From Leptolyngbya sp. SIOISBB (lineage in GTDB: Bacteria > Cyanobacteriota > Cyanobacteriia > Phormidesmidales > Phormidesmidaceae), in the NCBI GenBank assembly GCA_010671905.1, contig JAAHII010000001.1:2604001-2668000 (forward strand): DNA of 64,000 bases. The letters are read 5' to 3'. Below are positions 56,415 to 64,000 of the stretch, in pieces. A model generated the notes under the pieces. It saw only the letters and a program-made list of their open reading frames with translations. It ran no database searches and was not told the DNA's origin. Positions within the stretch are counted from its first letter, which is position 1. Each line of letters starts with the position of its first letter. The position numbers and the translations under genes are program-made.

Positions 56415-57305
56415 ATGTTTGATATCGAAGAGTTTATCATTGCCGTCTTCTTAACGATTGAAGCTCGCCTCCAAGTGTTACTGACCCTCTATCCTCCCCG
56501 TCGTCGTGGCTTTGCCCCTCGCCTCAGCGATAGTGAGGTCTTAACGCTCGAAATTGTGGGCGAATGCTTGGGACATCATCGCGATAGCGACCTCTGGCGC
56601 TCCTTCCACACCCATTGGCACGCCTGGTTTCCGGGCTTAAAAGACCGCACCACATTCATTCGGCAAGCCGCCAATCTCTGGCAATACAAGCAGTTACTGC
56701 ATCAGCAACTCTTGCAGGAGCTCGCGGCATGGCAGAGCGATTTATATCGTGTCGATGGCTTTCCCATGCCGGTCTGTGGCTTCAAACGCGCGCCCCAGGC
56801 AAGAACGTTTGCCGGATTGGCAAGCTACGGGAGTTCCGCGACGAAACTCGGCACGTTTTATGGCTTCCGGGGCCATCTGCTGATTAACGCTCAAGGGCTG
56901 GTCCTGGGGTTGGCGGTCACAGCGGCGGATGTGGATGAGCGCGATGTGGTTGGGGAATTGGTCGGTGGCGCAAAGGGACTGTTGCTTGGGGACAAAGGCT
57001 ATATTCGCAGAGCACTCACGACTGACCTAGCGGCCCAGGAGTTAACCCTGTTAACCCCACTGAAGCACAACATGAAGCAGGACAACTCGGCCTTCAATCG
57101 CACGGTGAGTCGCCAGCGGCAGTTAGTCGAAACGGTGATTGGCCATCTCTGTCACGGGTTTGATATTGAACGCATTGACAGCCGTGACTGGTGGCATTTG
57201 ACGAGTCGATTAGCTCGCAAAGTACTAGCGCACACAGTAATGGCCTACTTTAATCATCTCAATGACCTTCCCTGTTTACATTTCAGAGCTTTGATTAGAG
57301 CCTGA
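56415..57305 (+). CDS. IS982-family transposase
   Basis: 296 residues, intact and of full family length. DDE catalytic residues: Asp in YRVDGFPMPVCGF, Asp in LLLGDKGYIRR, Glu in RQLVETVIGHL; the IS982 signature ERIDSRDWWHLTSRLARKVLAHT is near the end. GGAG 8 nt upstream of the ATG. Likely able to move the element. Confidence 0.93.
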   Translation: MFDIEEFIIAVFLTIEARLQVLLTLYPPRRRGFAPRLSDSEVLTLEIVGECLGHHRDSDLWRSFHTHWHAWFPGLKDRTTFIRQAANLWQYKQLLHQQLLQELAAWQSDLYRVDGFPMPVCGFKRAPQARTFAGLASYGSSATKLGTFYGFRGHLLINAQGLVLGLAVTAADVDERDVVGELVGGAKGLLLGDKGYIRRALTTDLAAQELTLLTPLKHNMKQDNSAFNRTVSRQRQLVETVIGHLCHGFDIERIDSRDWWHLTSRLARKVLAHTVMAYFNHLNDLPCLHFRALIRA

Positions 57306-57313
57306 GTCACCAA

Positions 57314-57488
57314 CCTCCGGCAAAGCCGGAGGCTTGAAAGAAGCCGCTCAAAGCGGCAATTGGGTGAGAAGCAAACATCCCGATCTATCTGAATTTATAA
57401 AGTTGCTAACCTGTGAGACTTTTCGGTGCTCCGACTCCGAACATTGTGGAACTGTCATACTTTACTAGTCCCCCAGCAGAGCTGGGGG
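57314..57488. other. Three triloop hairpins in the IS982 3' non-coding tail
   Basis: CCTCCGGC-AAA-GCCGGAGG (57314-57332), GCCGCT-CAA-AGCGGC (57343-57357), and CCCCCAGC-AGA-GCTGGGGG (57470-57488). All have 3-nt loops. The first two resemble hairpins found at ends of IS200/IS605-type elements and their guide RNAs; the last, followed by TTTAC, could also act as a terminator protecting sdhA and the element. Confidence 0.55.
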
Positions 57489-57540
57489 TTTACAGCGATT
57501 AATCAGGCAGTTTGTAAGTCGCACATCGCGTTAATGGGGC

Positions 57541-59451
57541 TTATTTGTAACTGCGCTGGGTAAGCTTGACATTCTCAAATTGGAGATTTTCGCGATGCAG
57601 CGTCGGCGTGCGGTCGCGGCCCTGAAATTCCCAGGCAGCAGCATAAGCAAAGTGTTCATCATCGCGCTTCGCTTCGCCATCGGCAGTCTGGTGCTCTTCC
57701 CGGAAGTGTCCCCCACAAGACTCTTCGCGGTGTAGGGCATCCCGCGCCATCAGTTCGGCCAATTCCATAAAGTCGGCTACGCGACCGGCAAACTCTAGAT
57801 TTTTGTTCAAGGTGTTGGCCTCTCCGGGCAGCTTCAGATTGTGCCAAAATTCCTGGCGCAAATCTTGAATGCGGGCGATCGCGGTTTCTAATCCCGCTTG
57901 GTGCCGCGCCATGCCGACGTAGTCCCACACGACTCTGCCCAGTTCGCGGTGAAAGGTCATCACGGTCTTATCACCCCGAATCTGTAAGAGCTGATCGATT
58001 TGCTCACGGGCATTGGTCTCAGCTTCCTCAAAGGCAGCGTGATCAGTCGCAACGGGCTCCGGGCGCTGCTGGGCTAGATAAGCACCCAGGGTTGACGGAA
58101 TGATGAAATAGCCGTCCGCTAATCCCTGCATTAGGGCACTCGCGCCCAACCGATTCGCCCCATGGTCTGAGAAGTTGGCTTCGCCCAGCACAAACAAACC
58201 AGGAATCGTACTCATCAAGTGGTAGTCCACCCACAGGCCACCCATGGTGTAATGAACAGCGGGATAAATGCGCATCGGCACCTGATACGGATCATCGCCG
58301 GTAATGCGCTGGTACATCTCAAACAGGTTGCTGTATTTGGCCGCGATCGCGGCCTGCCCCTGCTCAGCGATCGCTTCCCGAAAATCGAGATAGACGGACA
58401 GTCCGGTTTCCCCCACGCCCCGGCCCTCATCGGTCATCGCTTTAGCGTTGCGAGAGGCCACGTCACGGGGCACTAAATTACCAAAAGCGGGATAGCGTTG
58501 TTCCAAGTAGTAGTCGCGATCGCAGTCAGGTATGTCGTTCGGCGAACGGCGATCGCCCGGTTCTCTCGGGACCCAAACCCGACCATCGTTGCGCAGCCCC
58601 TCACTCATCAGCGTCAGCTTCGACTGATACGCCCCCGACACCGGAATGCACGTCGGGTGAATCTGGGTATAGCAGGGATTGGCAAAGTAAGCGCCACGCT
58701 TGTGGCAGCGCCAAGCGGCCGTCACATTAGAATTTTTCGCATTGGTCGATAAGTAATACACATTGCCATAACCGCCAGTGCATAGCAGCACAGCATCACC
58801 GCTATGGCGTTCCAATGCCCCAGTGACTAAATTGCGGACAATAATGCCCCGCGCGTGGCCATCAATCACTACCAAGTCCAGCATTTCTCGCCGGGCTAAG
58901 ACCTCTACTTGCTCAGCCTGTACCTGCCGCATCATGGCACTGTAGGCCCCTAGCAAAAGCTGCTGCCCAGTTTGTCCCCGAGCATAAAACGTTCGAGACA
59001 CCAGCGCCCCGCCAAAGGAACGGTTGGCCAACAGACCACTATATTCCCGCGCAAAGGGAACGCCTTGCGCGACACATTGGTCGATGATGTGGCTGCTAAT
59101 TTCCGCCAAGCGGTAAACATTAGCCTCCCGCGACCGATAGTCCCCCCCCTTGATGGTGTCGTAAAACAGCCGCCAGACGCTGTCACCATCGTTGGGATAG
59201 TTTTTCGTCGCGTTAATGCCTCCCTGAGCGGCAATGCTATGAGCGCGTCGGGGAGAATCTTGAATGCAAAAGCTTTTGACGTGGTAGCCCAGTTCCCCCA
59301 GGGTGGCCGCTGCCGAAGCCCCGGCCAAGCCGGTGCCGACCACTAGGACAGTATGTCTACGTTTATTGTTCGGGCTGACGAGGGGACTCCGTTCTTGAAA
59401 CTGTGTCCACTTGTCACGCAGGGCACCCTCAGGAATACGAGAATCAAGCAT
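57541..59451 (-). CDS. sdhA: Succinate dehydrogenase/fumarate reductase flavoprotein subunit
   Basis: FAD-linked subunit oxidising succinate and passing electrons to the quinone pool. From the ATG at 59451 the product is 636 residues (the open frame reaches 59484). Marks: [21 protein letters not shown], the FAD-linking His in [14 protein letters not shown], substrate-site [23 protein letters not shown], and [26 protein letters not shown]. The layout is the non-classical (B-type-like) form. No sdhB/sdhC is adjacent, as common in cyanobacteria. Confidence 0.93.
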   Translation of the reverse strand: MLDSRIPEGALRDKWTQFQERSPLVSPNNKRRHTVLVVGTGLAGASAAATLGELGYHVKSFCIQDSPRRAHSIAAQGGINATKNYPNDGDSVWRLFYDTIKGGDYRSREANVYRLAEISSHIIDQCVAQGVPFAREYSGLLANRSFGGALVSRTFYARGQTGQQLLLGAYSAMMRQVQAEQVEVLARREMLDLVVIDGHARGIIVRNLVTGALERHSGDAVLLCTGGYGNVYYLSTNAKNSNVTAAWRCHKRGAYFANPCYTQIHPTCIPVSGAYQSKLTLMSEGLRNDGRVWVPREPGDRRSPNDIPDCDRDYYLEQRYPAFGNLVPRDVASRNAKAMTDEGRGVGETGLSVYLDFREAIAEQGQAAIAAKYSNLFEMYQRITGDDPYQVPMRIYPAVHYTMGGLWVDYHLMSTIPGLFVLGEANFSDHGANRLGASALMQGLADGYFIIPSTLGAYLAQQRPEPVATDHAAFEEAETNAREQIDQLLQIRGDKTVMTFHRELGRVVWDYVGMARHQAGLETAIARIQDLRQEFWHNLKLPGEANTLNKNLEFAGRVADFMELAELMARDALHREESCGGHFREEHQTADGEAKRDDEHFAYAAAWEFQGRDRTPTLHRENLQFENVKLTQRSYK

Positions 59452-59658
59452 GGTGATCAGAAACACCGTAGAACCACTCAGCAATGCCCATCAATAGGCG
59501 TTGGCAATTCACAATTGCCTCCTGATCCTGTCTTAAAATCACGCTTTCTAGACCGCCTGGGCAACAAAACAATGCAAAGTGAGCGGCTCATCTGAGAGAT
59601 GCCGGTTTAGTCACCCAGCCAGCCTTCCCCGTTGCTGCGACGGCGAAGCAGTGAAGCC

Positions 59659-61065
59659 CTAAGATTGGGAAGAGACACTGGCCTCGATCACAGTGCCGGT
59701 CGTCGCCTCACCATGCTGGGTCTTGACCCATTTCAACCGCTTAGGACGAATGGCCATGCGGCAGGTCACCATGCCCACAATCAACAACCAATGGGTCATG
59801 TAAACCATGCCCCGCATCGTCTGCACCAGAATGGAAAACGCTGACGCACTTTGGCTACGACGCAGACCTTGGGCCATGCTCAGGGTGGCAAATAGCGCCG
59901 CTAAACTAGAAAGGGGCATCAGCATCGGCGGGCGCTGGCGCGCGATCGCGAACACTAAATCGGGCAGGGCTGCCGTGGGTAGCCCATATTGAATAATCCA
60001 GAAACTTGCCAAATCGAATGCTTTGCCCCACCCCAAGCGACGCGGCGTAATTAAGCGCCAGTAGTCTAGATACCGCTGATAGCCCCCTTCGGCCCAACGA
60101 TTACGCTGATGCCAGAGGGGTACCGCTCGCGTCACCCCTTCTTCGCGCACTGCAGGCGACATCACCAACGGCACATCCCAACCATTGACGTGCAACTTGA
60201 GCGTGAGATCGAGATCGTCGGTGATGGTTTCTTCATTCCAACCACCGCATTGTTCTAGAGCAGTGCGACGGACAAATTGGCCATTGCCCCGTAGTTCACC
60301 AATGCCGCCAACCGCAACGCGCTGGAGTTGGCAGTTAGCATCAAAAGCCATTTCAGCGACCTGGCCCCGCGTCCAAAAATTGTCAGTCCCGTTGGCGATC
60401 GCCTTCCGCAGCTGCACCGCCCCCACATGCTCCTGTTGAAACAGCGGCACCACGCGCCGTAAACAGTCAGGGGGAATCTGGGCATCGGCATCAAACACCA
60501 GCAAGATTGTGCCATCCGTAGTCGGCCAGACCTGATTCAACGCCCCCGACTTCCCCCCCTGAGCGGTTTCATCGCGATGCACAACGTGTAAATGGTCATA
60601 CTGCTGAGCTAGCTGATCCATCAACTGGCCCGTACCATCAGTACTGTGATCGTCAATCAGCCAAATATCACAGCGCGTTTGCGGATAATCAATGGCGGTC
60701 AGCGATGCCACAAGTCGTTCGACGACAGACACCTCGTTCTTCGCCGCCACCAAAATCGAGACCCGCGGCCACTGGGACAAATCGGTCGCTTCCCGCTCAA
60801 GTCGTGGCGTATCTTGCCAGCTAGGCAGCGCTTCAGGCTTGGTCTGAGGAACCTGCAACAGCACTCGCATCAAATGGCAGCCAATCAGGAGGCAGAGACC
60901 ATAGACCAACCATTGACCCCAGACGACTAGATGCACTATGGCCATCAGCAACCAGACACTTGCTAGGGCGATCGCGGCTTTCAGTCGCCGCCGTTCATAA
61001 CGGTGAAATTCATCTACGGCCAAAGGAGATAGGTTTATTGAGTTGCCCTTCACCCCGTCTAACAT
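59659..61065 (-). CDS. mgdA: Beta-monoglucosyldiacylglycerol synthase-like glycosyltransferase 2
   Basis: 468-residue membrane glycosyltransferase. GT2 marks: VSILVAAKNEVSVVERLV, LIDDHSTDGTGQLMD, FDADAQIPP, ETITDDLDLTLKLH and the QxxRW motif in HQRNRWAEGGYQRYL; flanking hydrophobic helices (about residues 30-65 and four after 320). The pattern and length match cyanobacterial MgdA, which makes glucosyl-diacylglycerol, precursor of galactolipids. Related GT2 synthases (cellulose-synthase-like) are the main alternative. Confidence 0.85.
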   Translation of the reverse strand: MLDGVKGNSINLSPLAVDEFHRYERRRLKAAIALASVWLLMAIVHLVVWGQWLVYGLCLLIGCHLMRVLLQVPQTKPEALPSWQDTPRLEREATDLSQWPRVSILVAAKNEVSVVERLVASLTAIDYPQTRCDIWLIDDHSTDGTGQLMDQLAQQYDHLHVVHRDETAQGGKSGALNQVWPTTDGTILLVFDADAQIPPDCLRRVVPLFQQEHVGAVQLRKAIANGTDNFWTRGQVAEMAFDANCQLQRVAVGGIGELRGNGQFVRRTALEQCGGWNEETITDDLDLTLKLHVNGWDVPLVMSPAVREEGVTRAVPLWHQRNRWAEGGYQRYLDYWRLITPRRLGWGKAFDLASFWIIQYGLPTAALPDLVFAIARQRPPMLMPLSSLAALFATLSMAQGLRRSQSASAFSILVQTMRGMVYMTHWLLIVGMVTCRMAIRPKRLKWVKTQHGEATTGTVIEASVSSQS

Positions 61066-61460
61066 AGCTGTTATTTGTTATCTCCTCTGACTACTAACGA
61101 AGATCAATTGCGTCAAGCTATCACTGACACCCCCTACCAGATTGACCAGGATGTTCTGGATATTTTGAAGGCGATCGCCATGAGCCTTGAATGACCACCA
61201 TCACTTTGGCGATCTCAGGACGATGATTACCCGCTGTTCAAGCTTCAGATCGGCACACCCAATTCGCCTCAAGTGAGGTACAAGCCTTGACCTTAGTCCT
61301 CTTTATCCTAGCGGCTTAAGGGTTCTTAACGATCAATGTCATGCTTGATCCGGGGATTGTTGTGCTATCACTGAGGGCACCATCCGAATTTCGGGAACGC
61401 TAGAGCTGGCTGAGGAAAGGTTTTGCTCAGCCAGCAGTCCAGCAAATTGCCAGAGTCGCC
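61066..61460. other. Intergenic region with a 5' leader hairpin
   Basis: About 395 bp. Nothing gene-like. A perfect 10-bp stem GCTGGCTGAG (61405-61414) with CTCAGCCAGC (61426-61435) and an 11-nt loop lies 25 bp before the next ATG, so it should sit in the mRNA leader of the EbsA-like gene. No T-run follows, so it is not a terminator; a translation-control role is possible. Confidence 0.5.
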
Positions 61461-61841
61461 ATGTCACTGACTTTTGAAGAAATAAAACCGGTCAACAAAG
61501 CTGAAATTGGGGTTTATCTGCCCTATTACCAAGGCACTAAACGCAACGCCTTACCTTATGCTATCGGACTTTATAAGCAAGGCAACTTAGAAGGCGAACG
61601 CACCATTGAAGAAGGAGACAGCATTCCATTTGTCGCCACGTGGAATGTCTCAACTCTCCCGGCTGATTTAACGCGCTGTCGTTTGCAATTTGATGATGAT
61701 GCTGACCTGAGCTACGAAATCACGATGGCGACATTTGAATACGTCGATTTTCTATTCGACGTTGTGGTCGCTCTACGTCACAAACAACCTGCAGACTTTT
61801 CTAAGTCTTTCTATCGTAAGCTTTTACGATTAGACGATTAA
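61461..61841 (+). CDS. EbsA-like protein (type IV pilus biogenesis in cyanobacteria)
   Basis: 126 residues. Landmarks: YLPYYQGTKRNALPYAIGLYKQG, GDSIPFVATWNVSTLPADLTRCRLQFDDDADLSYE, and SFYRKLLRLDD. From memory this fits the cyanobacterial EbsA family, named after biofilm suppression and part of type IV pilus assembly in Synechococcus elongatus; I could not verify that by search. No pilus gene is adjacent. Small soluble protein without a signal peptide. A hairpin lies in its leader. Confidence 0.6.
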   Translation: MSLTFEEIKPVNKAEIGVYLPYYQGTKRNALPYAIGLYKQGNLEGERTIEEGDSIPFVATWNVSTLPADLTRCRLQFDDDADLSYEITMATFEYVDFLFDVVVALRHKQPADFSKSFYRKLLRLDD

Positions 61842-61920
61842 GGCTGCACCCTCTCGCTCAATAAAAGTGGCAAAATTAAAGGGGCAGTCCACAGATAAGC
61901 ATTAGTAAGGAGCGAAAGGA

Positions 61921-63021
61921 GTGCCCAACACCGCCAAGCATCTGATTATTGGCTCGACAGCAGCCTACAGTGGCAAATCAACGCTTTCTGTAGCCATCGG
62001 CAGTCAACTGCAAGCAATGGGATTTCAGGTCGGCTGGGGCAAACCTTTAGCATCTATCGATGCCTTTGGGTACGGTCTTGACGTCACCGACGGGGACTTA
62101 ACCTTTGTACCCACTACTTTAGAACTCAAGTCAGAGCAGCAATCACCCAATCTGCTATCACTCAATCGCCAATCCTGGATGGATCGGATTCAACATCCAT
62201 CAACAGCGGGTCTAGGCGAAGCATTGGAGCAGTATTGGCATCAAGTTGAGGGCGATATCTGCCTGCTGGAGGGGCCATCTAATCTGGAGGAGGGGGCGCT
62301 TTTCAACCTGTCTTTGCCAGAGATGGCGATCGCGTTGGAGGCGCAAGTCCTGCTCGTGATGCATTCCAACACCCTGGGCATGATTGACCAGTTAGTGGCG
62401 GCCCAAAAACGTCTCGGCCCGGCGTTGTTAGGGGTCATTTTGAACGAAGTCAGCGAAACGGATGATGAGTTAACTCACGGCACGATCGCGCCCTATTTAG
62501 AGCAGTTGGGCATTCCCGTATTAGGCATGTTGCCCGAGTTGCCCTTCTTACAAGGAATTCGCGTTTCTGAGTTAGTGCGATACCTCAATGCTGACGTGCT
62601 CTGCAGTGAAGATCATCTGGACTTAGTGGTCGAAAGTCTCAAAATCGGGGCGATGAATGTGAATTCTGCCCTCCGGTTTTTCGGCCAAGGGAGTCACCAA
62701 GCCGTGGTCACTGGCGGCGATCGTCGCGACCTCCAAATCGCCGCGCTCGAAACCTCAACCCACTGCCTGATTCTGACTGGCCAAATTGCCCCTAGCAAAG
62801 ACGTCTTGGCCTTTGCTAAGGACAAAGAAGTGCCCGTGCTCTCAGTGGTAACCGATACTCTGAGCACGGTCGAACGGATTGATATGCTCTTTGGTCGGTT
62901 ACCCCTCAACAATCCTGACAAGGTGCCGTTGATTAAACAACATTTAGCCCCACAGGTGGATATGACGCGCTTACTGAGCTTGATTGGTTTAGAAAGGCCA
63001 GCGATCGCACCCCATAGCTAA
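61921..63021 (+). CDS. Phosphotransacetylase-family P-loop protein with DRTGG domain
   Basis: 366 residues from a GTG at 61921 preceded by AAGGAG/AAAGGAG. The N-terminal BioD-like P-loop domain has IGSTAAYSGKSTLSVAIG and GKPLASIDAFG, with LLEGPSNLEEG; the C-terminal half has the DRTGG-like VVTGGDRRDLQIAALETST and ILTGQIAPSKDVLAFAKDK. This is the N-terminal regulatory half of long-type phosphotransacetylase without the catalytic PTA part. It therefore probably senses or binds nucleotide ligands rather than making acetyl-phosphate. Confidence 0.8.
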   Translation: MPNTAKHLIIGSTAAYSGKSTLSVAIGSQLQAMGFQVGWGKPLASIDAFGYGLDVTDGDLTFVPTTLELKSEQQSPNLLSLNRQSWMDRIQHPSTAGLGEALEQYWHQVEGDICLLEGPSNLEEGALFNLSLPEMAIALEAQVLLVMHSNTLGMIDQLVAAQKRLGPALLGVILNEVSETDDELTHGTIAPYLEQLGIPVLGMLPELPFLQGIRVSELVRYLNADVLCSEDHLDLVVESLKIGAMNVNSALRFFGQGSHQAVVTGGDRRDLQIAALETSTHCLILTGQIAPSKDVLAFAKDKEVPVLSVVTDTLSTVERIDMLFGRLPLNNPDKVPLIKQHLAPQVDMTRLLSLIGLERPAIAPHS

Positions 63022-63075
63022 CATTTTCCGCTTGGCTGATACAATGGGCGCGTTCACTCATTTCGTGTATCTCAG

Positions 63076-63591
63076 TTGAGTCAGTCTATTGATGCCCCCT
63101 TGGAGTCATCCAAGGTTGATGTATTTTTGCAAGAGTTGGCCGCGATTCAGCAGTCGGGATCCAAGCGTATTGCGATTTTGGGCTCCCGACATGTGCCAAT
63201 CACCCATCAGCAAATTATTGAGTTGATGACCTATGCCTTGGTCGTAGGCGGTAATCGCATCCTGACGTCTGGGGCAACCGGCACCAACTCTGCGGCTATT
63301 CGTGGCGCACTGAAGGGAGATCCCAACCTGCTGACAGTGATTTTGCCTCAGAGCCTGGCTAAACAGCCTCGGGAATCACGGGATCAGCTCAATCAGGTGA
63401 TGCACTTGGTTGAGAATGGCAGCAATGATGCCCTGTCTCTAGCCGAAGCCAGTGCCATTTGCAATCAAGAAATCATTTCTCGTTGCCAGCAACTGATTTG
63501 CTTTGCGTTTCACGACAGTCACACGCTGCTACGCACCTGCGAAGATGCTGAAGACCAGCGCAAGATCGTCACGCTATTTTATTTTGATTAG
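63076..63591 (+). CDS. SLOG/DprA-N-like nucleotide-binding protein
   Basis: 171 residues starting with TTG at 63076; no ATG or GTG fits closer, and the family begins SQSID-like. Rossmann-like marks: RIAILGSRHVPITHQQII and ILTSGATGTNSAAIRGAL, typical of the DprA N-terminal/SLOG superfamily, and NQEIISRCQQLICFAFHDSHTLLRTC. It is the short cyanobacterial form annotated as recombination-mediator-like; no C-terminal winged helix, so a DprA function in transformation is not assured. Confidence 0.8.
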   Translation: MSQSIDAPLESSKVDVFLQELAAIQQSGSKRIAILGSRHVPITHQQIIELMTYALVVGGNRILTSGATGTNSAAIRGALKGDPNLLTVILPQSLAKQPRESRDQLNQVMHLVENGSNDALSLAEASAICNQEIISRCQQLICFAFHDSHTLLRTCEDAEDQRKIVTLFYFD

Positions 63592-63612
63592 GGTTTATTG
63601 ACTAGGGTAGCG

Positions 63613-64000
63613 ATGATGCTTGTGACACAACTGCCCATGCCAGCCACCTTGCTTTTGTCCATCGTGATTGCAGCGGTGCTAGTCTATGCGCCATTCATGG
63701 TGGTCGGGCTAGCCCGGTTCCAGATGGGGTACGACATGTCAGCCCCTCGCAAAATGACGGACAAAATGCCTCCCTATGCCCAGCGAGCTAACTGGGCACA
63801 CCAAAATTCTTTTGAGTCGTTGATATTGTTTGCGCCAGCCGCTTTGATGGCTTACGTGACCGGACAAGATTCGATAGTGGCACTAGGAGCCGTCCTCGCT
63901 TACCTCATAGCTCGTTTGCTCTACAGCATTTTTTACATTGCCGATATTCCTATCCTGCGATCCGCCATGTTTGCAGTGGGTAGCCTGGGCATTTACACCT
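63613..64000 (+). CDS. MAPEG-family membrane protein, 3' end outside window
   Basis: The frame from the ATG at 63613 (or 63616) is open to the window end, about 129 codons. It shows four-helix MAPEG features: LVYAPFMVVGLARFQMGYDMSAPRKM, then NWAHQNSFESLILFAPAALMAY, and ARLLYSIFYIADIPILRSAMFAVG. MAPEG proteins are glutathione- or lipid-related membrane enzymes; the bacterial small group has no fixed role. Starts 21 bp after the SLOG gene, same strand. Confidence 0.85.
   Translation, partial: MMLVTQLPMPATLLLSIVIAAVLVYAPFMVVGLARFQMGYDMSAPRKMTDKMPPYAQRANWAHQNSFESLILFAPAALMAYVTGQDSIVALGAVLAYLIARLLYSIFYIADIPILRSAMFAVGSLGIYT

Larger units (their letters stand above)
56326..57531 (+). mobile_element. 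IS982-family insertion sequence, 1206 bp, 5-bp target duplication
   Basis: Target duplication TAATG at 56321-56325 and 57532-57536. Terminal inverted repeats: ACGCGATGTGCAACTAATAA (left) and ACGCGATGTGCGACTTACAA (right, complement strand), 20 bp with 3 mismatches. It contains an intact transposase and about 225 bp of non-coding 3' sequence with three strong hairpins. It lies between the small membrane-protein gene and the succinate dehydrogenase gene and breaks neither. Confidence 0.88.

Overview
The window is chromosomal DNA of a cyanobacterium, probably a filamentous Leptolyngbya-like form (the genus is inferred, not proven). Evidence: the HIP1 octamer GCGATCGC recurs throughout; PII carries the cyanobacterial phospho-serine 49; there is a phylloquinone (menA-menC-menE) cluster, an XDD3/PEP-CTERM exosortase-type surface protein, a CHASE2 histidine kinase, a MgdA-type glucolipid synthase, and heptanucleotide and palindromic repeats of the sort scattered through such genomes. 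I saw no rRNA, tRNA, CRISPR array or prophage.

Layout. 1-7.9 kb: folC (cut by the window edge), glnB with an NtcA-type site and hairpins, a coiled-coil membrane protein, a CapA-like protein and a beta-lactamase-fold serine hydrolase. 8-12 kb: a 1309-codon 5-oxoprolinase gene carrying three different repeat insertions that all keep the frame. 13-23 kb: XDD3-like surface protein, lipoprotein, DHNA-CoA thioesterase facing menA-menC-menE, ROK glucokinase, a substrate-binding/OmpA fusion and an NfeD-like protein. 23-27 kb: a response regulator-CHASE2 kinase pair followed by two tiny paralogous secreted peptides. 27-34 kb: folD-crtE-DUF212 row, DUF423, metallo-beta-lactamase-fold protein, ppa, small proteins and an acetyltransferase. 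34-42 kb is the most rearranged part: a DUF2330 gene and the end of a Uma2 gene are duplicated, one copy is decayed, and between the copies a 1.55-kb insertion sequence with an 8-bp target duplication splits a methyltransferase-like gene; Uma2 and a BrnT/BrnA toxin-antitoxin pair follow. 42-48 kb: gltD and a frameshifted gltB. 49-64 kb: desaturase, CAP-domain repeat protein, P-type ATPase, dxr, an intact IS982 element, a succinate dehydrogenase flavoprotein, MgdA, an EbsA-like protein, a phosphotransacetylase-family protein, a SLOG-fold protein and a partial MAPEG protein.

How the genes fit together. PII (glnB) and glutamate synthase (gltB/gltD) belong to nitrogen assimilation and its C/N sensing. 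menA/C/E with the thioesterase make the photosystem I quinone, while dxr and crtE provide the isoprenoid precursors for its phytyl tail and for carotenoids. folC and folD serve folate metabolism. The desaturase and MgdA shape membrane lipids. XDD3, the CAP-repeat protein, the DUF2330 proteins, the lipoproteins and the OmpA fusion point to a large envelope/surface investment. The most novel candidate is the CHASE2 two-component system with twin secreted peptides of about 21-22 residues (22.9-26.3 kb). The most unusual genome-evolution signals are the in-frame repeat insertions in oxoprolinase and glutamate synthase, and the nested duplication/insertion at 34-41 kb.
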